Source: CAWAQA01 sp963784065 (GTDB lineage Bacteria > Acidobacteriota > Vicinamibacteria > Vicinamibacterales > UBA2999). From it: a stretch of 64,000 bases of DNA. The translations under genes and the position numbers were made by a program. The notes under the pieces were generated by a model. That model ran no database searches. It saw nothing but the letters and a program-made list of their open reading frames with translations, and had not been told where the DNA came from. Numbering within the stretch: position 1 is the first letter of the stretch; each line of letters starts with the position of its first letter. The stretch covers positions 1,510,331 to 1,574,330 of the forward strand of contig CAWAQA010000003.1 of NCBI GenBank assembly GCA_963784065.1, written 5' to 3'. Positions 32,991 to 41,427 of this stretch are shown piece by piece.

Positions 32991-33578
32991 TCAGGCGAGA
33001 TGCGTGTCCTCGGCGGATGTGAGTGCCTGCTCACGCCGGAGGTACTCTTCCACCCAGCGGCGATTCAAGTCGTCGCCGGCCGGAAGATCGACTTCGGTCG
33101 CGCACACCGAGCATCGCTGCCGGCCCGCGAGTGCCTTCGAGAGCGCACCGGCGCACGACGGACAGGCGGTGGGCGCGTGATCGAGCAACCCCTGGATGAG
33201 GCGTAACCAGGTTCCAACCCGCTCGAAGATACGGTTGACGTCGGCGATTGGCATGCCCGCGACAAGCGCCTCGTGATCGACAGCGGGAAGGCGGCAGCGA
33301 AGAAGTTTCACGCCGTCCTCGGTGATCAGGCCGTCCCGCACGAGAACATCGGGTCCGACTACTTCCTGCGCGGCCTGCAGGACGTCCTTCTGCGGCATGA
33401 TGATGCCGAACTCGTCCTCGACCTCCATCGTGATCTCGAGCAGGTCGAGCGACTCGGCGCCGAGGTCGCTCAGGTACGCCTCGGCCGTCACGCGTTCCCG
33501 CCCGATGCGGAGGCTGGTGGCGACAATGCCGGCAAATCGTTCGAGGATTTCGGAATCGGCCGCTTTGGGATGGCTCAT
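32991..33578 (-). CDS. Acyl carrier protein with C-terminal zinc ribbon
   Basis: 195 residues, intact. Residues 8-75 are a carrier-protein fold with the phosphopantetheine attachment Ser43 in DLGAESLDLLEITMEVEDEF (Glu replaces the usual Asp before Ser). After a helical linker (about 75-135) comes a four-cysteine module: CPSC at 139-142 and CSVC at 156-159, a zinc-ribbon arrangement, then a basic/acidic tail. Ordinary ACPs are about 80 residues, so the extra 115 residues with the ribbon are unusual. It lies 27 bp downstream of the canonical ketosynthase gene on the same strand and so is probably its dedicated acyl donor. The ribbon may dock a partner; this is inference. Confidence 0.8.
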   Translation of the reverse strand: MSHPKAADSEILERFAGIVATSLRIGRERVTAEAYLSDLGAESLDLLEITMEVEDEFGIIMPQKDVLQAAQEVVGPDVLVRDGLITEDGVKLLRCRLPAVDHEALVAGMPIADVNRIFERVGTWLRLIQGLLDHAPTACPSCAGALSKALAGRQRCSVCATEVDLPAGDDLNRRWVEEYLRREQALTSAEDTHLA

Positions 33579-33605
33579 GCCTCTCTCCTGACACTCACGG
33601 GAACA

Positions 33606-34878
33606 TCAGACCGCGCGGACCGCCAGCACGGCGTTCTGGCCTCCGAACGCGAACGCGTGGGCGAGGGCTGCGCCGACGCGCGCCGGGCGGCCGATATTCG
33701 GCACGTAGTCGAGGTCGCAGGCCGGGTCGGGGGTGCGGTAGTGCGCCGTCGGCGGGACGTAGCCCTCGGCGATGGCCTTGGTCGCGACGATCAGGTTGCA
33801 GACACCGGCCGCCGAAATCATGTGGCCGATCTGTCCCTTGTTCGACGACACCGGCACCCGGGCTGCGTGCGCGCCGAGCACCCGCTTGATGGCGGCGGTT
33901 TCAACCGCGTCGTTCTTCGCCGTCGAGGTGCCGTGCGCCGCGACATAGCCCACCTCTTCCGGCGCCACGCCGCCGTCGGCCAGCGCCAGCCGGATCGCTT
34001 CCGCCTCGCACGCCCCGTCGGGCGAAGGGTCGGTGAGGTTGTAGCCGCTCAGCGTGGTGCCGTAGCCGCACAGCTCCGCGTAGACGCGGGCGCCGCGCGC
34101 ACGTGCGCGGTCGCGATCCTCGAGCACCACCGCCCCCGCGCCTTCGCCCATGACGAAGCCGTCGCGGTTGCGATCGAACGGCCGCGAGGCCGCCTCCGGA
34201 TCGGGGTTGCGGCTCAAGGCGCCGAGCACCGAGAACGCCAGGATGCCGACCGGGCTCACGAGTGACGCGCCGCCGCCGGCGACCATCACGCTCGCGCGCC
34301 CGCGCTGGATGGCGCGGAACGCCTCGCCGATGGCGAACGCGCTCGCCGCGCACGCCGTGTCGATGGCGATCGTCGGGCCGGTGATCCCGAGGGCGCGCGC
34401 CGGCAGCGTGGCGCCGAGATCCCCCTGGCGCCGGTGGAACAGGTGAGCCGGCTCGTGCCCGCCCTCGCGCGCGAAGCGCTCCAGATCGACAGCCGGCGCG
34501 CCCGCCGCGCGAAAGCGGAAGTGGTGGCGAAGCATCGCCATGTTCACGTAGTTGACGCTGACGCCGGCGGCGACGCCGGCGCGCGCGGGCGGCGGCGGCT
34601 CGCAGTCGAGCCCGGCGTCGCGCCATGCGCCCTGCACCGCCCGGGCGAACAGGCGCACGCCGCGCCGGCAGTGCTCGGGCGGCGTGGCCGGCACGCCGGT
34701 TGGCTCGAGGTGCGCGTCGCGGACCTCGGCGGCGACGCGGCAGCCGGTACTCGGAGGCGTCGAAGTAGGTGATGGGTGCGATGCCGGCGTCGCCGGCGAG
34801 CAGACGCGGCCACGTCGCTTCGAGCGACTGCCCGAGCGCCGTAATGAGGTCCATGCCGGTGATCACGACGCGGGTCAT
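33606..34878 (-). CDS. Beta-ketoacyl-ACP synthase (FabF-like), frameshifted
   Basis: Condensing enzyme of fatty-acid or type II polyketide type, about 424 residues. It starts MTRVVITGMDLITALGQSLE at 34878. A shift near 34740 joins it to the main frame. The active site is complete: Cys in TIAIDTACAASAFAIGEAF, His in AAHGTSTAKNDAVETAAIK, Lys in SSNKGQIGH and His in GHMISAAGVCN. DRNRDGFVMGEGAGAVVLED and HAFAFGGQNAVLAV are also family-typical. It pairs with the zinc-ribbon carrier protein directly downstream. The KS-like protein at 29.9-31.2 kb lacking Cys could be its partner subunit, although it is on the other strand with rfbA and rfbC between. Confidence 0.87.
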
Positions 34879-35158
34879 CGCGCCTGGCTCCAGCGCCGGC
34901 CGGGCGCCGGGCGGGCGCCGCGCCGCGGCGCGAGAAACCCTATGGAGTACCAACAGTCAACGAAGTCGCGCATGGCAGCCCGAACGCTTTCGACAAATCG
35001 AATCCAGGACCGCGCGCACTGACGTGCGGGCGGGCGCTCTCCGGTGAGTTGTGTCGATTGATCGTTCGACAGCATATCCGCGTTGCTGTGAAGGCTTCTC
35101 ACTTTTCTCCTGTCCATGCACAATTTCTGGCGAGGCGCAGCCGCGGCGTTCGCGCCGG

Positions 35159-35754
35159 TCAGAATCTGAAGACGACGCTGGCGCTGGCGCGGCCGAAATC
35201 GAGCTTGGTCCCGTCGCCGAGGACGCCAGCGAGCACGATGAGATCCTGGAAGGCGTGGAAGTAGCGGATGTCACCGCGCACGCCGATGTGCTGCCCGAAG
35301 AAGACGATCGCGCCGCCGCCGGCGTCCCAGCCAAAATGGTTGTTGTCGCTCTCGAGGAGATCGGTCACCGTCAACTCGACGTTCGTCTTGATCAACCCGA
35401 GGCCGGCGAGCGCATACGGCTGCACGGGTCCGAACCGCGGCGCCAGCATGACGTTGCCCATGAGCGTGAGCACGCTCGAAGACACCCCAGGCGTGTCGCC
35501 GAAGAAGTCCCGTGCGTAGCCGAAGTCCAGTTCTGTGCCGATGAGGCTGCCGAGACTGCCGACGGCCACGCCGAGGTTGAGGTTCTTGTTCTCGCATCCG
35601 CTGATCTGCGGACACCCGGCGTCGCCGCCGAAGTCGTACCGACGAACGGGCTGATGAACGCCTGTGCCGCCGATGGGCTGGCGGCGCCCAGCACGATCGT
35701 CAATCCAACAACGGCGATACCAAGAGACTGCCGCGCCACCGCGATGCGTTTCAC
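35159..35754 (-). CDS. Outer-membrane beta-barrel protein, frameshifted
   Basis: GTG start with GGGAG five bases upstream. Signal peptide MKRIAVARQSLGIAVVGLTI ending near SPSAAQA, then AFISPFVGT as the first barrel strand. A shift near 35635 leads to the remaining strands: NLNLGVAVGSLGSLIGTELD, FGPVQPYALAGLGLIKTNVE, GVRGDIRYFHAFQD and the terminal KLDFGRASASVVFRF. Alternating hydrophobic residues and a C-terminal Phe are typical of eight-stranded OmpA/OmpW-like barrels. Restored length is about 198 residues. It is probably a small porin or structural barrel; no substrate can be inferred. It stands alone between the ketosynthase gene and the divergent BON gene. Confidence 0.75.
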
Positions 35755-35875
35755 GTTTCTCCCTTTCTTCCCCGATCACACGTCTCGAGTGAAACCTCTA
35801 GCATAACCATCGCCGTTCGCGCCGCCGTCACCGGCACCGTGCTTGCGAGAAGTGACGGAAACAGGAGAGCAGCTC

Positions 35876-36364
35876 ATGAATAGGAAGGCTGTACTCGCGG
35901 GCGCCGGCATCGGGGCGGCGGCCGCGTTCATCCTCGATCCGATCGGCAGCCCGTTCCGCGCCGGCAAAGTGAGCGACGTGCGGCTCATCGAACGCGTGCG
36001 CGCCAAACTGGGGCGCGTCTCTTCTCACCCGCGTGCGATTGACGTGCTCGCCCACGATGGCGAGATCACCTTGCGCGGGCCCGTCATCTCCAGCGAGATA
36101 GACCGCGTCGAGGCAATGGTCGCGTCTGTCCCTGGCGTGCGGCGGGTCATCGACGAGCTGGACCCGCATGAGAGCAGCGACGGCATCCCGTCGCTGCTCG
36201 ATGAGGAACGGCTCGCACAATCGACCGGCGTCGTCAGGCAGCGCCGCTGGCTGCCGGCCGGCCGCGCGCTCGTCAGCGCGAGCATGCTGGCCACCGGCGT
36301 CTGCCTGGCTGCATACGCGCGGCGCGGACGGCACCAGCCGCGCCGCCTCGCCGCGGCACATTGA
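35876..36364 (+). CDS. BON domain protein
   Basis: 162 residues. The ATG with AGGAG eight bases upstream starts MNRKAVLAGAGIGAAAAFIL, a glycine/alanine-rich membrane-anchor-like N-terminus. Residues 35-95 match a BON (bacterial OsmY and nodulation) domain: DVRLIERVRAKLGRVSSHPR, EITLRGPVISSEIDRVEAMV and PGVRRVIDELDPHE. BON domains bind membrane or phospholipid surfaces and are often part of osmotic-stress proteins. A second hydrophobic stretch near residues 132-147 (LVSASMLATGVCLAAYA) and an Arg-rich tail suggest insertion at both ends. It is followed 29 bp later by the DUF6496 gene, so both may belong to one stress-related transcript. Confidence 0.8.
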   Translation: MNRKAVLAGAGIGAAAAFILDPIGSPFRAGKVSDVRLIERVRAKLGRVSSHPRAIDVLAHDGEITLRGPVISSEIDRVEAMVASVPGVRRVIDELDPHESSDGIPSLLDEERLAQSTGVVRQRRWLPAGRALVSASMLATGVCLAAYARRGRHQPRRLAAAH

Positions 36365-36393
36365 TCTCCGGTTTCAACGTTTGGAGTGATGGC

Positions 36394-36915
36394 ATGCCGG
36401 AGAAGGACACGCTGAAGCGCGCGCGCCAGGACAAGCGCGCCGGAAAGGCCCCGTCAACGCAGGCGGGCGAGTTCGTTCGCGAAGAGATCCACCACGTCCG
36501 CGAGGGCAAACACGGCGCGCGATCGACGAAGCAGGCCATTGCCATCGGCTTGTCGAAAGCGCGACGAGCCGGCGTGAAGCTGCCGCGTCCGCCGGCGAGC
36601 GCGACGGCGCGAACCAAACGCAGCGCGGCAGCGGCGAGCCGCGCAGCGCGCGGTTCTCGAAAGCGGCCGTCCGCCAGACGCGCGGCGGCGGCCAGCCGCG
36701 CGCTGAAGCGCGAAGGCCGGTCGGCCGCGTCGCGGAAAGCGCTGTCGCGCCAGGCGCGAAGCGCCGCACGACGACGACCCGCGGCGGCGAGGCGCGCGGC
36801 GGCACGGCGGGCCGCCAGGACCAAGGGACCGCAGACCAGACGCGCGGCCGCGCGAAAGGCCGCTCGCACGCGCCAGAAACAGGGCACGACGCGGCGGCGT
36901 CGAACCTCGGCATAG
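36394..36915 (+). CDS. DUF6496 domain protein with histone-H1-like basic tail
   Basis: 173 residues. The start was set at MPEKDTLKRARQDKRAGKAP, preceded by GGAG with eight-base spacing. The conserved N-terminal module (about 1-65) contains FVREEIHHVREGKHGARSTK and QAIAIGLSKARRAGVKLP, the DUF6496 signature seen in many soil bacteria. From residue 70 on the protein is almost only Ala, Arg, Lys and Ser, like bacterial histone-H1/AlgP-type tails, so DNA binding is plausible. The family has no established function. The low-complexity tail would be prone to length changes between strains. Confidence 0.8.
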   Translation: MPEKDTLKRARQDKRAGKAPSTQAGEFVREEIHHVREGKHGARSTKQAIAIGLSKARRAGVKLPRPPASATARTKRSAAAASRAARGSRKRPSARRAAAASRALKREGRSAASRKALSRQARSAARRRPAAARRAAARRAARTKGPQTRRAAARKAARTRQKQGTTRRRRTSA

Positions 36916-37274
36916 CGCAGGGCCGTCTTCAAGTCGCGCGTGGAACCTTTCGTCCATGCGCGATTGGGCGGCCAACCTGTGCTGAGAGCGTCAGGCCCGC
37001 GTCCATGCTCCCCCGGCCCGTGTGTTGCCCTCGCGCGGGTCGGCGGTGTAGAGTCTAGGCAGCCGCCGCGCCACTCGTGGACCGTATCAACTGATTGTGT
37101 AGCAGGCACAGCAAGCCTTGAAGCGCGGTTTCCCCGGGCGCGACAGCAGAGCGCCCGCTACCGACTTGGGTGATACATGCCAGTAGTGGTGTACCGTCCG
37201 ACTCACGACGGCCGCTCTGTTTGCGCGGCCTCAGATTCTCGCCCTACTGATACGACTGTTCGAGGGAGGGTTTG
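36916..37274. other. Intergenic stretch with one dispersed-repeat copy
   Basis: About 359 bp with no convincing gene. It holds one copy (37077-37132) of a repeat also present at 47427-47480, and the upstream region of the DUF6152 gene. No clear promoter was identified. Confidence 0.5.
37077..37132. repeat. Dispersed repeat copy A (gtggac.gtatcaactga...)
   Basis: A 56-bp stretch about 75% identical to 47427-47480. The first 18 bases differ by one. The revcomp core is agttgatac.gtccac. Both copies lie in non-coding DNA. Confidence 0.55.
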
Positions 37275-37694
37275 ATGAGAAAACTTTTCATTGCTGTAGC
37301 GAGTCTTGGCGTCGTGATGGCTGCGGCACCCCTGGGCGCCCACCACTCGTTCGCGGCTCAGTTCGACGACAAAGCACCCATCGAGATCAAGGGCACGTTG
37401 TCGAAGATGGAATGGCTGAACCCACACACGTGGATCCACGTGGATGTGAAGGAGGCCGACGGTAAGGTCGTCACCTGGGCGATCGAAGGTGCGACGCCGA
37501 ACAGTCTGCTTCGCCGCGGCCTCCGACAGACCGATTTCCCGGTCGGCAGGGAACTCGTCGTTCACGGCTACCGCGCGAAGAACGGCTCACCCGTGGCCAG
37601 CGGTGAGAAACTGACCTTCACCGACGGGCGGAACTTTTATCTCGGAGCGAGCGAGCCTCAGGCCGGAGGGGGCGCCCCGGCGAAACCGTATTAG
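37275..37694 (+). CDS. DUF6152 family exported protein
   Basis: 139 residues. ATG with GGGAGGG five bases upstream. Signal peptide MRKLFIAVASLGVVMAAAPL followed directly by AHHSFAAQFDDKAPIEIKG, the diagnostic start of the mature DUF6152 protein. The remainder is an OB-like beta structure: TLSKMEWLNPHTWIHVDVKE, WAIEGATPNSLLRRGLRQTD and GRELVVHGYRAKNGSP. The family is abundant in Acidobacteriota and Proteobacteria, often next to secreted proteins of the type encoded convergently at 37.8 kb. Its function is unknown; the early His-His pair could bind metal, but that is speculation. A perfect hairpin follows 43 bp after the stop. Confidence 0.85.
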   Translation: MRKLFIAVASLGVVMAAAPLGAHHSFAAQFDDKAPIEIKGTLSKMEWLNPHTWIHVDVKEADGKVVTWAIEGATPNSLLRRGLRQTDFPVGRELVVHGYRAKNGSPVASGEKLTFTDGRNFYLGASEPQAGGGAPAKPY

Positions 37695-37737
37695 GCCGGC
37701 TTCGGCCAGCCCTGTTCCGTCGGTTTCCACGGCTGAA

Positions 37738-37763
37738 GGGCCCTGCGCGATCGCGCAGGGCCC
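37738..37763. terminator. Perfect 26-bp palindrome between convergent genes
   Basis: An 11-bp GC-rich stem (gggccctgcgc) with a 4-nt gatc loop, between the DUF6152 stop and the 3' end of the minus-strand gene at 37803. It is suited to act as a bidirectional terminator, although no T-run is present. Confidence 0.6.
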
Positions 37764-37802
37764 ACGGCTGTCAGATCGTCCGCCCGCCTCAATCACATCG
37801 CG

Positions 37803-38720
37803 CTACCGGCGCCGCCAGGGTTCGCCGTAGTAATCGCGGTAGCCCAACTCGCGAAAACGGGGCAGATCGCGCTCCCCTTCCCAGCACGACTCTTCGAAGA
37901 GCTCGAACCCCTGTTCCGTCACGCGCACCTGGGCCCACACGGCCGTCCACGGCCTGGTATACGCCTTCGCGTCTTCAAGCGTCACCGCGTAGTGGATGGT
38001 GTCGGGCGCGAACATCGTCAAGCGTTCCACCAGACGCGCGGCGTCGGTGTAGAAGTTTCCGGAGTCGTCAATCCAGGTGTACCCGTTGAGGTTAGTGGTG
38101 TCGATGACCAGGGTGTTTCCTTCCCAGCGGCCGCGCGACACGCCGTTCCATAGCTTGACGTCGGCTCCCGGCCGCGGACGACCGTCCATCGCGATCACCC
38201 GATTGACGTGATGATCGTCGTGAAGCCACAACATCTGACTGTCGTTTGGCGCCTGCACGATCTGGCTGGGGTCCTGCAGTGCCAGCCGCGGTACCCCGCC
38301 GTATTGCACGCCGTCCGCGGGTCCAGGGTACTTCTGGAAATTCACCCCGCGCCTGCCGATCTCGGCGGCCCACGGTTGATAGGGAATCTTCCCGTCCGCC
38401 GGGTCCACGATCACGGTGGGCGCTATCTCCCACGGCATGACGGCCAGCTTCGTGAGCGGGTCGTCCTTGGAGACGCCTTCGAGCGAGAAGGCCGTGATCA
38501 GCCGGCTGCGCCAATACCCCTGCAGGTTGGGTTTACCGCTCGGTGTACGGGGTGGATTGAAGGTTTTTGCTTTCTCCAGCGCACATTTGTGAAACGCCAC
38601 AATAGGCTCGGCCGGACAGCCTCCGATCGAAGATTCCGGATTCGGAGCCTGACCCGCCGCGCCTGGCGCTCCCGTCATGATTGCCAGAGCCACCAGCGAA
38701 GCTAAACATCGGTGTCTCAC
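37803..38720 (-). CDS. Exported protein of unknown function (paralogue of 54.1-55.1 kb gene)
   Basis: 305 residues. GTG start with GGAGGG spacing about five, signal peptide MRHRCLASLVALAIMTGAPG. The mature part has a Cys pair (GGCPAEPIVAFHKCALEKA), PPRTPSGKPNLQGYWRSR, then VDPADGKIPYQPWA, RGRWEGNTLVIDTTNLNGYT and ERLTMFAPDTIHYAVTLED. The same block order occurs in the protein at 54076-55080, so they are paralogues. This family is very common in Vicinamibacteria, usually beside DUF6152 genes as here, but I know of no assigned biochemical role. The repeated Trp-Glu-Gly-Asn and beta-rich pattern suggests a beta-barrel or propeller-like binding fold. Confidence 0.75.
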   Translation of the reverse strand: MRHRCLASLVALAIMTGAPGAAGQAPNPESSIGGCPAEPIVAFHKCALEKAKTFNPPRTPSGKPNLQGYWRSRLITAFSLEGVSKDDPLTKLAVMPWEIAPTVIVDPADGKIPYQPWAAEIGRRGVNFQKYPGPADGVQYGGVPRLALQDPSQIVQAPNDSQMLWLHDDHHVNRVIAMDGRPRPGADVKLWNGVSRGRWEGNTLVIDTTNLNGYTWIDDSGNFYTDAARLVERLTMFAPDTIHYAVTLEDAKAYTRPWTAVWAQVRVTEQGFELFEESCWEGERDLPRFRELGYRDYYGEPWRRR

Positions 38721-38947
38721 GTGGCCCTCCCCAGCTGCCGCTGCGTTTGAAAATCTTGCGGTGGCGTCCTGGCGCGGCATCGCGTCGCGCCCGGTCGAAT
38801 AAACAGCCGCCGCCATTCTAGATCCGACCTGCGCTTCGCCGTGCATGTCGATTCGGGGGTGCAAGGAGGCACGGAGAGAACCCTCCTTGCCGGCCAATTG
38901 ACAAAGCGCTCGTCCGCTCCTGCCTGCACGATGACGATGACCCGGGA

Positions 38948-40075
38948 CTACCGGGTCGAGACGGTCGATTCGGCCACCACGGGATTGGTCAGCGCGCCGA
39001 TTCCTTCGATGTCGCACTTCGCCGTATCGCCGGCTCGCATCCAGCGCGGGTCGGCGCGCTCGATGTTCGTGCCGGCTGGACTCCCGCCTGCGATCACGTC
39101 GCCGGGGTTCAGGGTCACGATGTTCGAGGCGTACTGCAGCAGCTCGTGGATGTTGTGGCTCATCCGGTTGGTATTGGAGTCCTGCATCACCTGCCCGTTG
39201 AGCGACATGGTGTGGCGCGTGTTCATCGGATCCTTGACGAACTCCTTCGGCACGATGAACGGCCCCAACGGACCGAACGTATCGTGGTTCTTTCCGATCA
39301 GCCAGTCCGAGCCACCCATTTTTCGATCGCCGCGGCCGCCGCGATCCGACACGTCGTGGTGCGCGGTGTAGCCGAAGATGTAGTCGGGCGCATTGGCCAG
39401 CGGCACGTACTTCGCCGGTTTGCCGATGACCACGGCGAACTCGCACTCGAAGTCGATGTTGGTGCGCCCGCGCGGCACGACGATGCGATCGTTGTTGCCG
39501 ATGACGACGGTCGGCAGCTTCTGGAACAGGTACGGGTTGTCGCGCGTATCACCCGCCTTGCGCTCCCAGATGCCCGGCGCCGACACCGCCGGAGGAGCCG
39601 CGGCTGCCGCGCGCCCGCCCGCCGCCCGCTGCTGTTGCGTCGCAATGCCCTGCTCGTGCTCGACATAATTGCCGCCGGCATTGAGCTGCACGGACGGGCG
39701 CACCGGAGGCAGCGTCCTGACCGCAGTGAGCGCGTAGGCGTACGCCGGGGCGCTGCCGGCCGTGGAGACCGTCCGTGCGATCGCCGCCAGCCGCGGCTTC
39801 CACTCGGCGTCGTAGCGCGCGATCAGCTGTTTCATGTCGGCCGGCGCCGTCAGTCGCGGCGCGGAACCATTGCTCGCCTCGAACGCGGTGTTGGCCTGGG
39901 CGACGTCAACGACCTGGGTGTCACGGAGAACCAACCCGATAAACGCCCGGCCGTTGCGCTCGAACGTGCCGAGTTTGAACGGAACAGCCGCGCCGCCGGT
40001 CTGCGCGCCCACGTAAGCCGAGGCGGCACAGGCGACCGCGAGCGCGAGAGCCGTCACCGTACGTCCTGGTGCCAT
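38948..40075 (-). CDS. Exported fumarylacetoacetate hydrolase family protein
   Basis: 375 residues. The start was chosen at MAPGRTVTALALAVACAASA because GGAGGTGG lies immediately upstream and a signal peptide ending near AYVGAQ follows. The C-terminal two-thirds is the FAH fold: metal ligands are expected in DFECEFAVVIGKPAKYV (Glu-x-Glu), followed by IFGYTAHHDVSDR, and GGSPAGTNIERADPRW closes the active site. An Ala/Arg/Gln-rich insertion lies near residue 180. FAH enzymes (C-C bond hydrolases or isomerases of aromatic degradation) are normally cytosolic, so a signal peptide is unusual. Substrate unknown. Confidence 0.82.
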   Translation of the reverse strand: MAPGRTVTALALAVACAASAYVGAQTGGAAVPFKLGTFERNGRAFIGLVLRDTQVVDVAQANTAFEASNGSAPRLTAPADMKQLIARYDAEWKPRLAAIARTVSTAGSAPAYAYALTAVRTLPPVRPSVQLNAGGNYVEHEQGIATQQQRAAGGRAAAAAPPAVSAPGIWERKAGDTRDNPYLFQKLPTVVIGNNDRIVVPRGRTNIDFECEFAVVIGKPAKYVPLANAPDYIFGYTAHHDVSDRGGRGDRKMGGSDWLIGKNHDTFGPLGPFIVPKEFVKDPMNTRHTMSLNGQVMQDSNTNRMSHNIHELLQYASNIVTLNPGDVIAGGSPAGTNIERADPRWMRAGDTAKCDIEGIGALTNPVVAESTVSTR

Positions 40076-40401
40076 ATCCACCTCCATCGTTGAGGAAAGT
40101 AAAGGCCGGAGGAGCCGGTATTGTACATCCGCGTGCACCGGCGCTCGCTGCGCGACGACGCTCGCCAGACGCGTCTCGTCGTTGGACACGAGGCGCATCT
40201 GGCTGGTGGACCGCCCTCGTTTGCACCTCGACCGGTGACGAGACAACCTGTCCCATTCAGGACAGCGGGAAAGACCTCGCGCGGGTATCGTGGCTGAGGG
40301 TCCTTTACGGACCGCGCGCGACACGCTCGGGTCTATCCCTCCCCGCTGCCCGTTCTGCCCCTCAGCCGTCTACCTGTTCATCACTCGCGAGGAGCCGAAA
40401 C
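40076..40401. other. Intergenic stretch, no gene recognised
   Basis: About 326 bp between the start of the FAH gene (minus) and a response-regulator remnant (plus). No conserved coding pattern on either strand; presumably holds the divergent promoters. Confidence 0.45.
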
Positions 40402-40530
40402 GTGCAGAATCCTGACGCATCGCCACCGGGAACATCTCCAACACGCGCAGCGTCGGTGTTGGTCGCCGAAGACAACGACGCGACCAGCGATCACGTCTCC
40501 AGGCTGCTTCGGCAGCGCGGTCACAAGTGA
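40402..40530 (+). pseudogene. Truncated response-regulator receiver fragment
   Basis: A GTG start with GGAG seven bases upstream opens a frame whose middle reads ASVLVAEDNDATSDHVSRLL, the first strand, acidic pocket (Glu-Asp) and first helix of a CheY-like receiver domain. It stops after RQRGHK at 42 residues, where a full receiver needs about 120. The following 300 bp show no receiver continuation in any frame, so this is a remnant, not a simple frameshift. Confidence 0.55.
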
Positions 40531-40851
40531 GCAGTCTGTTCTGGTCGCGGCGCGGAGAGATTGCATGCGCGGAGCATGCGCCCGAGCCCGGACACGCCTC
40601 GCTGGCGCGAGGAGCGGTGGGGGCCGGTTCCCGCCGGCGCGGGCAACGGGCGGATCGTCTACCAGTGCCAGCGGTGCCCCGGTGACGGCAGCCCGATAGA
40701 CCGCAGCCGGCGCAGCACGAGTCGGCACGACTCCACGCCGCCAATGTCCGCAGCGGGACGAACGTTGACACCTTCGGTGACCATTCACGTGCCCTCGGTC
40801 CGGAATCGTGGCGCGCATGCGCAGCATCTGCTGATGGTTCGCGGGGAGTCA
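40531..40851. other. Stretch without convincing gene
   Basis: About 320 bp after the receiver fragment. The reading frame of the next gene extends upstream through it, but this part lacks conserved features and the good ribosome-binding site lies at its end. Confidence 0.4.
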
Positions 40852-41370
40852 ATGACCGAAGGCACACGCGAAGAGCATGCACGTCTCCAGCGACGCACAG
40901 CCGAGCTGCGAGAAGCGCACGCCGCCCTCGCGTTGGACCGTCAGCCATTCGATCAGGTCCAGCACGATCAGCATTCGGCACGCCTTGCCGCCCACAAGAG
41001 GGATTTAGCTGCTCACAAGGCCGGCAGGACGGCCCGCTCGAGGAATCCTCAAACCGAACGCGCCGTTGGGAACGCACGTTGTGAAGAGTTCAGCCGCATG
41101 GCCCCCATCGGTCTGACCCTTGCAGCAGGCCCTGCACGCACGACTGCACCCGACGAGAGAAAGCAGGGTCATGCCATGGATACACGCAAGCCGAGCGACA
41201 TGTCGCACCAGAACGATCAACGAGGCGAACACCGCTACCCGGATACCCATCAGAAGCCATCCGAGCAGGACGCGCGCCACAGTCGTGACGCGCTGAAGGA
41301 ACGCCTGGGCGAGGACAAAGGGATGCGTCGCCAGGGGGATGGTAAAGACAAAGCCCTCGACCCGTCATGA
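40852..41370 (+). CDS. Small hydrophilic coiled-coil protein, unknown function
   Basis: 172 residues from the ATG preceded by GGGGAG. Residues 1-60 (MTEGTREEHARLQRRTAELR, HAALALDRQPFDQVQHDQHS, ARLAAHKRDLAAHKAG) form a Leu/Ala/Glu/Arg-heptad coiled coil of a type seen in small bacterial proteins of unknown role. The second half, from an internal ATG at 41176 (MDTRKPSDMSHQNDQRGEHR), is extremely polar and disordered, like a stress-related desiccation peptide. The two halves may be separate small genes that happen to be in frame; the internal ATG has only a weak AGGG upstream. A strong hairpin follows the stop by six bases. Confidence 0.5.
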   Translation: MTEGTREEHARLQRRTAELREAHAALALDRQPFDQVQHDQHSARLAAHKRDLAAHKAGRTARSRNPQTERAVGNARCEEFSRMAPIGLTLAAGPARTTAPDERKQGHAMDTRKPSDMSHQNDQRGEHRYPDTHQKPSEQDARHSRDALKERLGEDKGMRRQGDGKDKALDPS

Positions 41371-41376
41371 AACCAC

Positions 41377-41396
41377 GGCCGGCTCGCGAGCCGGCC
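41377..41396. terminator. 20-bp perfect palindrome after convergent stop codons
   Basis: A ggccggctcg/cgagccggcc hairpin 6 nt past the plus-strand stop at 41370 and 31 nt past the minus-strand stop at 41428. It can fold on both transcripts; no T-run. Confidence 0.55.
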
Positions 41397-41427
41397 ATGC
41401 GTTCGCTTCGTCCCGAGTCACCTTCCG

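Noticed and set aside
36273..37109. Minus-strand frames of 170-280 residues opposite the DUF6496 gene
   Set aside because: Mirror of the Ala/Arg-rich tail of DUF6496; low complexity only.
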